From Pyrocephalus nanus (Eukaryota; Chordata; Aves; Passeriformes; Tyrannidae): a stretch of DNA of 64,000 nt. The notes under the pieces were generated by a model that saw only the letters and a program-made list of their open reading frames with translations, made no database searches and had not been told where the DNA came from. Of this stretch, positions 1 through 13,900 are shown piece after piece. Within the stretch, counting starts at the first letter, position 1, and each line of letters starts with the position of its first letter. A program made the position numbers and the translations under genes. The stretch is taken from the NCBI GenBank assembly GCA_038380795.1, contig CM076264.1, positions 4,714,001 through 4,778,000 of the forward strand, read 5' to 3'.

Positions 1-3000
1 ATTTTCCAATTGAAGTTTCCTCTGCTTTTCCCTTCAGCCCTTGGCTGTGGCAGCTCAAACGGATTAATGAGGCTTGGAAAGGTCGACTGCTTTGCTTTGT
101 GAAGAACTGTCAGTGAATTTTGGGGAGACAGTTTAGCCTTTTGATGAGGATTTCAGTGGGCAGAAGCTTGAAATAAGAAAGCTTAGTGCCTGTTACTAGC
201 TATAAGCAAAACACTGGAGATGAAAAATGAAAAAGCGTTGTGGTTTTATGAGAAACTTTGTTTTGAAAAAACTTCTAAAAAGATCCACAGTAACATATTT
301 ACAGTTACATATTAGTTAATTATCAGATAGTGATACTAACTGAAAAATATAACATTTTGCACAAGGGAAAATAAACTGAGATACTTCAAGGCCTTTTAAT
401 CCTGAAACGACCTGCATGTTTTACTCAACTGAAAATAAAATTAGGCATTCATCATATGCCCATGTAAATCATATGCCCATATAAAATAAGGCATTCTTAC
501 CCTAATCTTCCCAAAAGTGAATGTGCAGGCAGAAGATGATTAAACATAAGCCCCTGTCTCTGTTTGCTTGTCCCTTCTCGGTTACTTTGCAAGATTAATT
601 TTTATTAGCACTTAGTCTCTCTCTCTCTGTTTTCAAGTTACCAGTGGTGGAATGGGTGTTGCTGGAGGGGTGTTGTGTCGGCAGCCAAATACCCTTTGCA
701 GCAGGGTTGGCTAATTCTGTGCAGTTTTGCTGTAAGATTTTTGATCCCACGTGGATCCTGCCCAAATGGTGCCAAGCCTGGTCCTAGAGAGTGTGGCGGT
801 GGCAGGTGCTGGAAATTTGTGATGAACAGGAACAACAATGTAGAGGGATTTGTCTGTGGATGGAGCAGGTGAGCAGCGTGGGTTGCTTCTAGGTCTGCTT
901 CAGCTCTGTCACAATAGAGTTTCATCTCCGATTTGACACTGCTGTGCCTGTGCAGCACTTTGTGAGCTTGGAAAATGCTGGTAAATCCAAGTGTCAGCTG
1001 TGCCCGTGTGCTGGAGAGGACCCTCTCCGAAGGCACTGGTGCATGCACTGACTTTAATGCAATGTTTCCACTCAGTTCACTCTGCAGTACAAATACCAGC
1101 TTCTGTCTTGTGTAAAGAAGCCTCAAAAGGTTGTCACTGAGGTTTGCTGGTTCAAGGCAAGCGGCAAACAAGTGAATTCTGGGGCACGAGAGTAAAGCAA
1201 ACTGGATATTGTATTTGCCTTCTCAGTTTGATCGTGCCGCTCCTGGCCGCTCCGCTGCAAGGATGGAGGATGACGGGTTTTTGCCAGTTTGCTCCCTTAG
1301 ATACTTTGGAGCCCACAAGCACCTGCTGAAGTTGAAGCTTTTAAAACACCAGACAGGTGCTGACAAGTCTTTAAGGTGCTCGGGAATGCAGGGCAGAGGG
1401 AGAGGAAGTGATTAAAGCGGCGCACAGCGCTCAGCCCGGGGTTTCCTCGTTCTGAGAAGCTGGGAGCGAGGCAGATGAAATCTTCAAGCAGCACTGGAAG
1501 GGAAGGAGTGGGTTTTATTCTTAATAAGCAAATATAATGCATGTATTTTCTGAGCAAATATTTTTCTGTGCCACGTAACCAATTACCCAGTCACACATGC
1601 ACGGCCTTACTGGTGAAGTAGAGGAAGTCTCAGTGTTTACCTTGTTAACTCGCTTCCCTGCAGCCACCCTGAGTCATGTGTTGCTCTGGGTTGGGTGTGG
1701 GAGGGATGGGAGAGCATTTTGCCATTGAGGTTACAGTGCCAAAACACAGACTAACTAATTTCTGAGTCTCTTCCAAATGAGTTAACGTTGTAATAGTAGA
1801 GCATAAGGCTGAGAGAGTCGGGATTGGGACTGTTCCCAATGTTTCCACTTCAAACATGGCAAAGAAGGAACTGTGTGTTAACTCGTAGTGATAATCTAGA
1901 GAAATAATCAATAGGATGTGATACAAACTCTTTAATTGGAGTTTTAAAACATGGGAATTGTGCTCTATGGCTAACATAGCTTAGTGTGTCTGTGTTAGAG
2001 CCCAGAACTTTTATGTGAAGCTGTCACAGTGTTTCTGAAGAGACTAGACAGAGCTGGATGCTGCAGAAGTCTGGAGCTGTGTCTATCTGGCTCAGCAAGC
2101 AGAAGGGCATAACTTACCTGATTGCCAAAATAGTAAAAAAATTACTGAAGGATAGTCACTGACTAAATGTCCTACCCAGGTGGCTACCCCAGTGTTTTCA
2201 GGTGGTAAAAATCTGCGTGTGATTTTAAGCACTGCTTAGGAAAATGACCGATACCCTTAAACTTCAGGGATAGCAGATGTTCTTCTTGCAGTTTAAAAAC
2301 ACTTTGAGAACTGCTGGCATAGCCGTGTATACACAAGCTTATCTTACGTTGCAGCCTGTATACAGGGATTTTGTCTTTTGGTGAAGTTAATCTTTCAAGA
2401 GTTGATTCCGGTAATATTTTAGAGGTAAGGAATTTTTTTCTTGCTTCCTTTATTTAAAAAAAAAAAAAAAAAGTGAAATTCACCCGATCCAAACCATAAA
2501 GAAGGTTTCATACAGGGGAAGGTATATCTTGTAGACGAGGATGGGATAGTCTTTAAACAGAACATGCCTGGAAATTATCTACTTTGAGGCTGACTAGAAA
2601 AACCTCAGCAGAATTCAAAGGGCCTGAATTGGCAGATGCTATCCTGTCAGTCTGGACTCCTGCTCACAAATGCTGTGCTTATATGCATGGTTAAGCTACA
2701 ACTGCTTCTGCCAATTTTCTGCTCCAAATCTTTTGCTGGTTTTGGAGTCACTGTGCGAAGGAGCAGAAGGAACAGGTTTTATTCCTTTACGCCCGTTCGG
2801 ATGGAAGATGAGCTGCTGCAGAAGAGAACAGAGCGGTGCGTGGATAAACTGGCCCACTTGTTACTGTCACCTCTTGGGCAGCCTGTCAACAACTATACAC
2901 GGCTTTTTAAAGGAATCCTTGTGCTCCCTTCCGGGCCAGAAATGATCTTCCAGCAAATGTTGACTTGCTGACTGAGTTGAGCTTATGTCATTTGATTTTT

Positions 3001-5939
3001 TTTATTTTTTTTTGAAAGCATTAAAAAGTAAAATAAAAATCCCCCCCCCCGGTATTTTTTGAGTGGTCTGTAAAGCAACCTTGCTGTAAAGAGGAGATGA
3101 GCTTTGTGAAAATCAGGAGCTGTGTTGGCTACCAGCAGGTGACTTTGTGGTGGCCTGTGGACTGCTGCTCATGCAGATTTATTTTTCAAAAAGGAGCTGC
3201 CATCAGTCTGAGATAAAGGACAATGTGGGTGCAGACAGGGTAAGGCAGGGACTCAGCTCAGGTGGGACCAGAGCTAACTCACTTCAGGTACTTCATCCAG
3301 CTTCTTTGAACATTTCTAGATTTTGTGTTGTGGTTTTGCAGTGTTTGCATGAGATGAATTGTGCAGCAGTTCCTCATCTTGTGTGTGTGCTTTGTGTTGC
3401 TCTGGAGTATTTTCCTTTACTGAGGTGTATAATAAGAGTTCCAAGCCACTTGGAATAAAAACCTTGACATTCAAATGCAGTTCTGGTGTTGCTCATGAGT
3501 GGTGAACTAGGAGACCCTTCAAATCAATATTCATTAAAATTGTCCAGGAAGAGTCATTAACACAGTGGTCTTTCACCTGGAGTTGCTGCTTAATGAGGAG
3601 AAAAATTGAGGAAAAACTTCATGTCAAAGCTCATGCATTCAAAATTATTCTCTTTGGAAACATTTTAAACAGTATTTATTGCTTTGATGTTGCCTTCATC
3701 ATATTTTAATGCTTAATTAAAAATGCAACTCCAAGCATCTGAAATTATATTTCACCTTAAAGCTCAAATAGAGTAGTTTTGGTTTTAAGTATTTTCCTTT
3801 TTCTGCTCAGACAAAAGAAAAGAGAATGGCAGGCTGTTTGATGTTGTGTCATACTAGAGGAGTACACTGGCACTGATGTGTGTGATGTCGGTTTTTCCAT
3901 GAGAATACTGATGTGGATCAAGATTGCTTATGGGAATAAGGGTGTGAAAGAGCAGGTCCATAAAAAGTCAATAAAAGAAATCTATAATTATGGGTAGAAT
4001 TTGCCGTGGTTTCTCGGTGTATCAACTCAGTTTAACAGAGAGCTGGACAGAGAGGACTGTGCTCTTGTTCCTTAAGGATTTATTGTGTGTGCAATGGATT
4101 CCTCATCTGCATTGGATATGATGAATGGTGAGGGCCTGGAGCAGCTGGGCTGGCTCTGAACTGCTGGCCTGTTCCTCACTAACTGCTGCACACTCCTCGT
4201 GCTCAGTGTCCACAGTCAATAGCAGGAAGGGACTTTGTTTCTGTCTCTCACCTTGTGTTTCCCTTCTCTCTTTCTTGCATTCTGTGGCTATGTGTCTGAA
4301 TAATTCTGTTTCCATGCAAGGATCCACCAGACTGCAATTCTGCAGTCATTGGAGGCCTTCAGGTGACACTTTAGCTGCCACAGCAGTTGCTCTAGGGGTG
4401 GATGTTGCTGACAGGAGGCAATTCTAGCTGTGTCATTTACATTTCCTGTGGGCAAAGCACGCAGTGCTGCTCTTCCAGCCCTTAAACCATGGATTTGACC
4501 TGAGTGGTACTCCAGGATCTCACCTGGTCCTTTGGATAATGGACAACTCCGGATGCTTTGCTGATAGCAGATAACTTGTGCTTTACTTTTCAGATTATGT
4601 GTTTTTTCCCCCTAAATATGCACAGGTGTTTTCCTATGGTGCCAGTGTCAAGGTAAAAGTCAGTGCATTAACTGTTACTGCAGGAGTGAAAATGAGTGTG
4701 GAGAGGGGAGACTGCAAAAAGCCAGTGAGCTGCGTTTTCAGAGTGATGAATCCGTGTTCCACCGAGCCGAGAGCAAAGTCCAGATGGTCCCATTTGAACA
4801 GGGGTTTTAACAGAGGCTCTGTCACTGCCAGGGTATAACTGTGTATGTGCCACATCCTTAATTGTAACATCCCTGCTGTTCGAAGCTGCCTTACTGTTCT
4901 GGGCTGAGTGTTACCTGAAGGCACTCTCAGCTGTGAAGCCCAGGAGGGTGATTCAGTTTTCTGACTGTGAAGGATGCTGTTTCTGCTGGTGAAGTGATGA
5001 GGGCACCTGTTCCCTGGGAAATGGATTGAAGCCACCGCCTCTTTTCGTTCAGGGTGTTGGATAATGATCCTTGGTTGAGGCTGCAGGTCAATGTTGATGC
5101 AAACCAGGCTGAAGTCAATGAGTCATTACCAATCCCAGGAGAACGTGAGGCCCATTAGGAAGCATTATTTAAGCAGCCTATCCTACAGGATACAGCAGAC
5201 CAGCAAATACTCTGAGAATTCTCCATTGTTTTACTTGTTATAATTGTAAGTACTTGTTCAAGACTTGAACGCTGACCCTGTGGTCTCCAGTGTGTTCCTG
5301 GTGGACAGGGATGTGAGTATAAACAGGCACCAGAGCAGCTGGCACTAATAATCCTGCTTGGCAGTCCCTGCAGAGGACAAGGAATGTGAATGAGCTAAGA
5401 CACTGAACAGCTTTCTTCCCGGGGCTGGAGTGCCTCCTGGATGGGTTTCAGGTGTGCTGCCATGGCAGCTTCTTCTTTCTGGACCTGCAGACTGTCAAGT
5501 TCAAAGAAGCCCTGCTAAACATTGGTTTGAGTCGCTGTTTTGGTGCCTGCTTGGGCAGGATGCACGTTTGAGAGTGCAAGTAAATGCTTTACTGTAATTT
5601 GTCTTTTTGCATGACTGGCAGCCCCTTGTTGCTGTTGTTGAGCCAAACAACTTTTAAGGACCTCGAAGTGTTTATTTTTTTTTTTGTTAATTCCATTTCT
5701 CGTGAAGGATTAGAGTGAGAGGGCTGATGCATAGTTACATGCATGCCCAGCACTAAAATAAATGGAGGAGAGCTTGCTGCAGGTGGAGGGTACATCTAAA
5801 GATACACCAATAAGACTTGCAAATGACAAGTTATCAAAATTTCTTCGAGATCAGCAGCGTAACACTGGCAGATTGTCTCTGTCCTTTTTGTATGTAAATG
5901 TAATATGCTTGTTAAACTCTTTTATTTTCTACCTTGCAG
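1..5939 (+). other. AFG2A: 3' part of an upstream AFG2A intron
   Basis: This non-coding stretch ends at the acceptor of the first visible AFG2A exon (pyrimidine-rich run, then CTTGCAG at 5933-5939). I looked for the Walker A exon that must precede it, which in this family carries a GPPGCSKT-like motif, and saw no match, so that exon lies outside the window. The stretch holds a short tandem duplication (451-484), an A17 run (2456-2472) and a C10 run (3041-3050). The open frames around 2636-2971 and 4578-5035 resemble no family I know and read as chance frames. Confidence 0.8.
451..484. repeat. 17-bp tandem duplication
   Basis: The 13-mer ATCATATGCCCAT occurs at 451-463 and again at 468-480, each followed by a four-base GTAA or ATAA spacer, giving a 17-bp period. 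The pair is itself bracketed by AGGCATTC at 443-450 and 489-496, which suggests a slightly larger original duplication that has since decayed. Confidence 0.85.
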
Positions 5940-5993
5940 GGGCCTGAGTTGATGAATAAATACGTTGGTGAGTCTGAACGAGCAGTGAGAGAG
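5940..5993 (+). CDS. AFG2A: AFG2A (SPATA5) exon, D2 AAA+ domain, pore-loop segment
   Basis: This 54-nt exon in phase 0/0 encodes GPELMNKYVGESERAVRE. It is flanked by a CTTGCAG acceptor (AG at 5938-5939) and a GAG/GTAAGG donor (GT at 5994-5995). The peptide is the stretch after Walker A in the second ATPase module of AFG2A. The K-Y-V-G motif is pore loop 1, which in type II AAA+ hexamers grips the substrate in the central channel. VCP D2 has a W-F-G and NVL a M-Y-V-G equivalent here, so the N-K-Y-V-G form points to AFG2A. From memory of the human protein (about 890 residues) it falls near residues 690-710. Family knowledge: AFG2A is the animal counterpart of yeast Afg2/Drg1, an ATPase that releases RSL24D1 (yeast Rlp24) from pre-60S ribosomes, and it works with AFG2B, CINP and C1orf109. 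The exon is intact, with no stop or frameshift. Confidence 0.95.
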
Positions 5994-6412
5994 GTAAGGA
6001 AGGGCAGGCTATGGACAATGTTAGGTGTTAAACTTTGTTGGCATTCAAAATCTTCTTTACTTTTGAGGTTACTTTTAAACTTTCTGAAAAAATTCCGGTG
6101 TAAGTTTCAAAAAGAGAAGCAAAAAAGAAAAGGCAGGAGGGATATTTTATGTTGCCTAGCTTTCTTGTGTGCTGGCCTAGTGCTGCGTGTCAAGTTTGGG
6201 ATCCAGTAGCATCTTTCAGTACCAAGCCTGCATTGCATAGCATCGTGAACAACTCTTAAAATATTTGTTTTTTTTTTTTAAAAAAAAGCCAAAACATAAG
6301 TGTGATCTCTGTTATGTGATGCTCTGTGGCTTTTGAGGCGTGTAGGGGGTGATAGCATTCTGTAAACAGTTTCCATCCCTTAAAACCAGGTGTTTCATTG
6401 TTGTTTTTCTAG
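5994..6412 (+). other. AFG2A: Short AFG2A intron (419 bp)
   Basis: A GT-AG intron between two AFG2A D2 exons, starting GTAAGG and ending TTTTTCTAG. It contains a T-run followed directly by an A-run at about 6268-6287. Nothing else of note is visible. Its phase-0 position keeps the reading frame intact across the flanking exons. Confidence 0.9.
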
Positions 6413-6492
6413 ATCTTCAGGAAAGCCAGAGCGGTGTCTCCTTCAGTTCTTTTCTTTGATGAGATAGATGCCTTGGCAGTTGAAAGGGGAAA
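6413..6492 (+). CDS. AFG2A: AFG2A (SPATA5) exon, D2 Walker B segment
   Basis: This 80-nt exon begins in phase 0 (acceptor TTTTTCTAG) and ends after two bases of a codon (AA/GTAAGT donor, GT at 6493-6494). It encodes IFRKARAVSPSV, then LFFDEIDALAVERG, and contributes AA of a split Asn codon. LFFDE is the Walker B box: the Asp coordinates Mg2+ and the Glu activates water for ATP hydrolysis. Both are intact, so this module looks catalytically competent. The following A-L-A-V-E-R-G is characteristic of AFG2A; AFG2B and NVL differ here. Compared with the human sequence as I remember it, the differences are conservative (for example A to S before PS, L to I after FDE). The exon carries no stop and continues the frame of the 54-nt exon upstream. 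Confidence 0.96.
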
Positions 6493-7890
6493 GTAAGTAA
6501 TCCTGTTACAAAAATAACAGACATAATTTTCTGATAAATTACTCCTACACTTGCAATCACAAGTCTATTTACCCTTCTAGAAGCATTTTATGAAATATAT
6601 TCATTCCACATACAGAAGGGCAGCATGTGTGACTTTTACTCAAGCATATTTAACTTGGCATAAACAGGTAAGCTGGTGGAGTTCCTCCTTTCTCATCTCA
6701 TTAGCAGGAATGATTCTTCTGCTTCTCATGCCCGTTGGCTCTTTTCTGTGGTTTTACATTGCATTTATTTCCAGTAACTAACTCCTTTTTTTTTTTTTTC
6801 CCAGGATTGTTGCACTGGCCTAATTTGGTGTCTCCATCAAGCAAACAATACAATCATGAGCTGTGTAGCATAAATTTCCAAGGAGGCTACTCATATACCT
6901 AAATTTACACTTACATTTAAACTTTTTGCCAGACAGGGAAAAACTTGACGGAAAGATTTGCTCACACATCCTTTCATGTGTGACATGAAGAAGGGATTAT
7001 TGTGCAAACAGCTAATAGCATTTTCTTTAATATCCTGCTTTGTGGTGATTCCAAGAGATGTTTAGCTTGTGTCTGAAGGAGGATTGTAGCAGGTTTTCGT
7101 TGATAGTGTAGCCTTTGACAGGCTCTGTAAGTGGAATACCTTCTTATAAATGGAACTGCTACTTGTTGTGAGCAAGTGCTTTTATTCTGTTTTCTTTTGC
7201 ATGAGAAGCTACCAGATAGGTGCATGTAGAAGGTATTTGCTCAGTTTAAAGCCTCATCAAAATTTCAACATTTTTCTGGAAAAGGAGCTTCCCTGGCATC
7301 CCTACAAAATTCCCTTATATTGCAAAAAGGGCATTTGTATCTTCAGAAAAGGATAACAGGTGTCATTTTGACATTTCAGTGACACAAATGAATTATTTGT
7401 GTGACAGGAGGTGGCATGACGTGTAGCATAGAGGTGCCCTGTGAAACTCCTAAGAAATTAACATATTTGCTGTTGAAAATGCAAAATCTGTGTGAAGGTG
7501 TTTTCATCAGCATCCTTCTCACGAGCAGTGTGTGCAGCTGTGAAATTGGTGAACTTCCTAGAAATGCTCTGCACTGAAATGCCTTGCAACTAAAAGTTGC
7601 TTGAATCAAGCTAACCGAGGGGAATCTTCCCCTGCTGCAGCTTTTTAAGGTGTTCAGCTTTCAGAAACACCACTTCATCGAGATAAAAGCTTTTGGAAGA
7701 ATCAGCCACAATACATTTTAATCAGCCTTTTCAGGCAGTACTCTCGAGGTGTTGAGTTTGTTTGTTTGTTTGCTTTATTCTCTTAGGGAGTAAACAGCCT
7801 AATGCTGCCTTACCTGGAACTGTCTGTGGGGGGTAGTAGGCCAGGCAGAGCTTGCTGAAGAATGTGGTATGACCTGCTGCAGCGTTGTGT

Positions 7891-7905
7891 TGTGCTGTGC
7901 TGTGC
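7891..7905. repeat. TGTGC pentamer microsatellite, three units
   Basis: Three perfect TGTGC units follow a TGTGT-rich lead-in (7884-7890). It is short and intronic, and is a likely length polymorphism at most. Confidence 0.7.
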
Positions 7906-10900
7906 TGGAGACATCTGGTTTTGGAGCTTTAAAAAGAACAGGGTGGGACACACAAATATTTCATTGTCAAATCTGAACCAGATGGGAGGTAAAATATGTT
8001 AGCAGAGTTCTCATAAAATTCATCTGAAATTAAATGGTGTAGGAAACCAGACAAGGCACTTATTAGAAACGGCCTTTTTTTACAGGCTGACTTTGCACAG
8101 TAGGAATTTGCAAATGCACTGGAGATGCTAATGATTTGTGGCCTCTGGAGATCCATTTCCTGTACTATTACTAACCATGCTGAAGTTTTCAAGGAAACAC
8201 CTGTTTATATTGTCTCCCTATTCCCTCTGTTGGCTGAATTAGTTTTCTCTGCCGTGGCAGTGAAAAACACTCTGTGATACAGCTTTGTAAGAGCTTTTCC
8301 TCTCGGTTTAAATCCTTGTTAGGATGCTGTGGGCTTTGTGCAGAATGTGCCACATCCCAGATCTCCTGGGTAGGCAGCCTCTCCTGGTCATACCAGGACA
8401 TGTCCAGAGATATACAGAGAAGCTGAAACTGTTAAGTTGTGAGAGTAGTTTTATGTATAATTCCAATCTGAAATATAGATGTGGAATAATATCGAGTAAT
8501 TGCTTGATGTGTTTGCCCTTCAAAGCACTTTGCCAAGTATTCGTTAACCCATAATTACTTGCTTAGATTTGTCTAAAGCTTGTGGGTTTACAACACAAAT
8601 GTTTTGCTCCCATCCTTCAGAGGTGATTGAACAGTTCCTTCTAAGCATCCAGGCACATATGAACTGATCGACTTTGTGATTATTTAGTGTACAGGTAAAT
8701 CAAGAAATATAAGGAATTATCTTGTTTGCACCTTTCAGTATAACATCTCCTTTGCATCATTTAGTGGATTCTGTCACTGCTCAAGCCATTACTTCACGGC
8801 AGACACTGTAGCTGCATTCACTTATGCCACAGTGTTTTATTTAGTGCACATTCCCAAGCCATAGTGCCATCATTCCATAACTGTAATACATCTAACACTC
8901 TACCTCATTCAACTGCCTCATCTAGCGGCTTTGTTTTACCAATTGTATTTGTGTAGAACAAAAAAATACTTTGAAGTCAGCAAAAATTCTGTTAGTTGAT
9001 ATCGTTCAGTGTCAAAGTGTATTAGTTCTTAAAAGATTATTTCTTATCCAGCCTGCTTAGAAGTTCCATATCTTTTATCAATATGAACCAAGCTTCTGTT
9101 TTGTTTTTTTTTCTTGTCCACACTCTCCTCCCAATTTTGCATGTAGGCAGCAAACTAATACATATTAATCAAGGAATTAAAAATGTGGGCTGGATACATA
9201 CCAACCTCGAAGACAATTTATGAAACTATAATTTATATTATTATATTTTATGAAACGATAATCCTGCACCTCTGAAGAAAAGTATTTCAGTACAGAGAGC
9301 AATTGCTCAAGAGAAAAGTCTGGAGCTCCTTGCTGCAAGAAGATGAGAGGGTGATTCTGAAAGGACTTGGGTTTCTAATGTGGTAGTGAAGGCAGATAGA
9401 GACTTTGAGCTGTATTCATTTCTGAATCTTGTTCTGTTACACTCAGCTTCTAGCAGTCTTGGAGGAATTTTCCATCTCTTTCTGGTTTATGTGGAGATGT
9501 TAGAGGAAGTTTAGAGAGAGCTGAAAATGAAAAATTAGGGGCTGAGTGGCCTGACTATAAAGAAAAAGGGAGGCATTCCCTCTAACTGGTTCTAAAGAAC
9601 AGATGATAAACCTGCAGAAAAAAGATGGGAGAAAGGTAGAGGTGTCACAGTGAGGTTCGAATAGGAGAAATGATTGATATGAGGAAAATGCCTGTAAATC
9701 AGAAGGGCTTTTGGCAGAACATTCTCCTTCCCTGTCAGTTAGTCATTTGGGAGAAGGTCCAGAGCTTTCCACTTGACATCTTTAAAACAAACCTGACATG
9801 TCAGGGATCACTGTGCAGCGAGGAGCAGTCAGGCACTGGCAGAGGTGAACAACGTGACGCAGGGAGCCCTTTCCACTGCTCCGTGGTTCTAATGAGCATT
9901 CGCTTCCATGAACTGGTTATGACTTTTTCCTTTCTTTCTCTGTAACTTTTGAGAGATGTTGTTATGACTTTTTTGTAGGAGAGGCTGTGTTGAGGCAGGA
10001 CCGGTCCAGATACAGCAGGAAAGTTTGCCTGGAAGTAATCCCTGGCCTGCACGAAGCTCGAGAGGCTTTACAAATTGCACAGCTGCAGAGAGTTATGGGT
10101 ATTTGTTATCCCTCGCTATTCCTGAGCATGTAAAACCTAATTCTTCTGGCCATCAGAGGTTGCCAAGAGGGAAATGGCTTGGTAATTAGACTTGAAAGTG
10201 ATGAATGAACATGGGTCTGTGTAAATGCAGCACAGACAGTCTGTTTGCTGAACTTAAGAAATCTCTGTGCTTTGGAAATGGGACGTTGTTTATATAAGTA
10301 GGATTTTTAGGATTTTTGGGCAGGAGACATATTTGTTCCTTTTCTTGTTTTTCAGAAACAAAACGTTTTCCCCTTTAACTGCAAGGCTTTGTAACGTAAG
10401 ATGGGAAATGTTGTAGATTGCCGCAGAAGGCATTGATAAATTCCATTTTCAAAGAGGCAAAAAAAGAGAAAGACAAGGGTCAATATCAGTACTTTTTTTG
10501 ACTTCTGGAGGCCAAAGCAATTTGGTAGATGAATGTTGCTAACCTTTTCAGAGCGAGGGTAGAAGTGACAAAGTGAAGGGATATTGCTACCAATCCCCTG
10601 AAACTACAACTTGATGATGCTTTTTCGGGAAAATACGTTATCCTGTATGCTGGAGGGGAGGATAGATAGATTCCTGAGCCACAATTTGAAGTGCTCAGAA
10701 GCACTGAAAGACGTGCTGTTTTTATTTTAGGTATCAAAATATTTGCAGTCTCAAGTTTTGAGGCCCTCAGGCTGCTAAAAGGAAGCTGTGAAGAACAGCA
10801 ACTTCTCTGCTGTCCTCTGCCACCTCTGCTTTTAATAAGGACAGTGATAAATCATCTTCTCTTTTTAATCCAAGCTGTCTTTCTGGAATATTTTAGCCTA

Positions 10901-13900
10901 TATTTATGCCCTACACTTGAACATAGCATTGCATTTTTGTATCTGTGCGAATTTCCTGGTGCATTTGAGCAGCCTCTGTCATGAAGGAGTTCAGTGATTG
11001 CATCCAGCAAGGAAACCCATGGGCTGCACCCTGGAGGGACGCAGCAAAGTGACATTGGGTAGGATAGAGGTAGCTGGCAGAAATCCACCTTGCACAAGGT
11101 AAATTAGCAATAGTCTCTGAATTGGGGAACATCAGCTGATTCGCTGCAGTATCTGAGCTGTGTTTGCATGTGATGGAGAGCTGAGATGTTCTAAACTTTT
11201 GTGACTGCTGTACGAATTCTTGAAAGTTTTGGAATTCGGTATCTAAACAGAAATATTGTCTAGGAAAAATGTTGCATGTCCAGTGCCAGCTTTCTATTTT
11301 AGGCCTAGCAAGGAGTGGTGAAAAAGCAAAGTTTGGAAACAATTTGATTGTACAGTGAAGCTCGTATTTGTCTTTGGAATAGCAATTTTAACAAGTAGCA
11401 TTACCCGTAGATTGTGTATATATTCAGTAAATGTCTGAAATCCCTTTAGTTTTGAAACAAACTCATTAACACCTCTTGTCTAGCAGGAATCCTTTATCTC
11501 AATGTGTTGTAAATCTGTGTTTCTTCCTTTTTGTACACAAAACTCAATAATTTGTGACTTTGCCAGCCTGTATTATAATTTGGACGTTTGAAGTCAGTAG
11601 AGAATTTCATTGGCATCAGTGGAAGCAGGACTGGATCCATAAACCCTTTTCTCAAAGTCATCTAAGTGCATGGATACATGTGCAGGGTTTAGAGGGACTA
11701 ATCAAGGCTGTTAATGTAGGTAGGACTGCTCTGCAGTGCTCAGGAATTCTGTGGCAAAGCTCATCTGAGGAAAGATGCTTCAGCCCATGACAGGAATTTG
11801 AGCCTCTTACTGGATTCCTGCAAGAGGCCCAGTTGAAACAGATACCAGGATTAGAGGGATCAGAAGTGGGCATACATGGTGACTATTTAAATTCCCAGTA
11901 TGGCATTGGCTGTGGAAAAAGATCACCTTACCCACACTAAATGAGCCCGAGCAGGTTGCAGCTGCCTGCAGGGTTAGGACTACAATGATTGAAGGTCTTT
12001 TTTTTTTCGTGTATTTATTTTGAAAAAATTTCATGACATACAGGAGGAACATAAATGTAATTAAAATTTATAAATGAAACTTATTCCATCTGAAAGTGAA
12101 CCTCTTGTGCTTAAATACTGTCGTAACAAAATGAAATCCAGTCTAGTTAGTTACTTCTAGGCCTGTAACACTTCCAACTTAAACTGTACTTGCTTCCCTG
12201 GTAGATATGATTGATTACATTTTTCAACTTGATCAACTTTCAGGAATGCACAGAGGAGAGCAGTGCTGAGAAAAACAGAATGAAAGTAAAGGGAAAATTT
12301 TCTGTGCATCAGGTGTGTGTGTGTTTGGGATTCTTTGTTTGCTTCTTTGTTTTGCTGTTTTCTTTTAAGGCGATATCAGTGTTAGCAGAACAGGAGAACT
12401 CATGATTCTCGTGTCAGCCAGGCAGTGCCAAGGCCAGCTGAAAGCACAGTCTGATGTCCATCTTTCGTGGATGTGCATCTGGAATTAGTTGCAGGCAGAT
12501 GGAAATGGGCGATGGATCACCGCATAGGTGATGTGCTTGGGGAAAGCCCTCAGGGGAAAGCCGCTTGAGTCCAAACCTGTCTCAAACTGGCTCCTTTCCT
12601 CCTTTTTTCCTCCTTTCATTGTGTTTATTTTATTTGGGCCTATTTCATTAACTTTTGGAAGCTGCAAGAATAAGAAATTTAGGCAAATGGAAGAGGCTTG
12701 GTTGCATGACCATGGAGGGTAATTAGGATGTGTTTGCAGCTGGACATTTGTTTCAGAGTCACCTGCTGACAGCTGAGCACCATTGCCTGTTTTCACAAAG
12801 CTCATCATCTTTTTAGGAAGCTTGCTTGGAAGCTGGGGGCCACTCAAGGAGCACTCGGAGTTCTTTTATTTTTCTATGCTTTTCTAATGTCTTATAAAGC
12901 AAATTCTATGAACTTCACTCAGTCAGCAAATCGACAGTTGGCAAAACACCATTTTGGCATGGAGGTGACCGTGAAGATAAACGTTCTACCCAGACTGAAT
13001 TTCCCAGACTTCCCTAGTTTTCCTCTGGAGATTTTCCTTCTGTGGTGCTTGAGTTCTGCTCTTGAGGAAACAGGAAGGACTTGAAACAATATTGTGGGTA
13101 GAAGCTGATACAGGTGCATACAGAATCCAACAGCTTCTAATTGTAGGGTGCTGATGGAGGGCAGGCTTTAGGATTACGTTCTTTCAGAGTTTTTCTGATG
13201 ACACAGGCAGGGAAATTCCCTGCTATGGGGAATGCTTCTTATCTGAGCACAGAAGGGAGTTTGTGTCTTGGTGTACTTGTTGGTTTTTTTTTTTTTAGTG
13301 ACTAGTGAAAGTATGTAAGTGATAACATGTAAGATTTACACGCTATATCTTCAGACTTTCTAATAACATCCAAGCCTGTAGCGTCTGTAGTGGTATACAT
13401 TCACAGAAGTAAATTTGGCCCATATTATTCCATAATAATGTAAGAGCCTGCTTTTTTTTTCCCAACTGGCGTAGCAGTGTCCATTCTGCTGGACAAAAAT
13501 CCCCCAGTGCTAGAATTTTTGAGTGAAAATCAATATCTGGGAACATCCTGCAATTACTGTTTTTCTGGTAATGCTATTGGAGCAGATTATTTTAATTTTT
13601 TTTTTTTTCTCTCTCTCTAAATGCTGTGGAAAACCTTAAGCTGCCAAAGCTGTATTTCACCCGAGTTTGTGAGGGAAGGAAATAAAACAGTGTGACAGTT
13701 AATTACGATCACGGCAGTTGGACTGAAAAGCTGGACTTGGCAGGTGCTGCTTGCTGACAGGTTCCCCCTGCAAAGCCCTGACAGAAATGTCAGACTCGAT
13801 AAAAATCCTTCAGGCTGTGTGAGCGAGGTGACTCTTGCGTGGGAGTGTGCTGGCAGGGGGCTTTTGTACTTTGGGAACCTTTTACCTCAGTAGTTCATGG

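Noticed and set aside
2636..2971. 111-codon frame on the + strand in the first intron
   Set aside because: No domain, overlapped by a second + frame, and no splice sites in compatible phase with the 5940 exon.
9600..9670. tRNA-like B-box (GAGGTTCGAATAG) near 9655
   Set aside because: No A-box upstream at the right distance, no cloverleaf pairing and no T-run terminator context.
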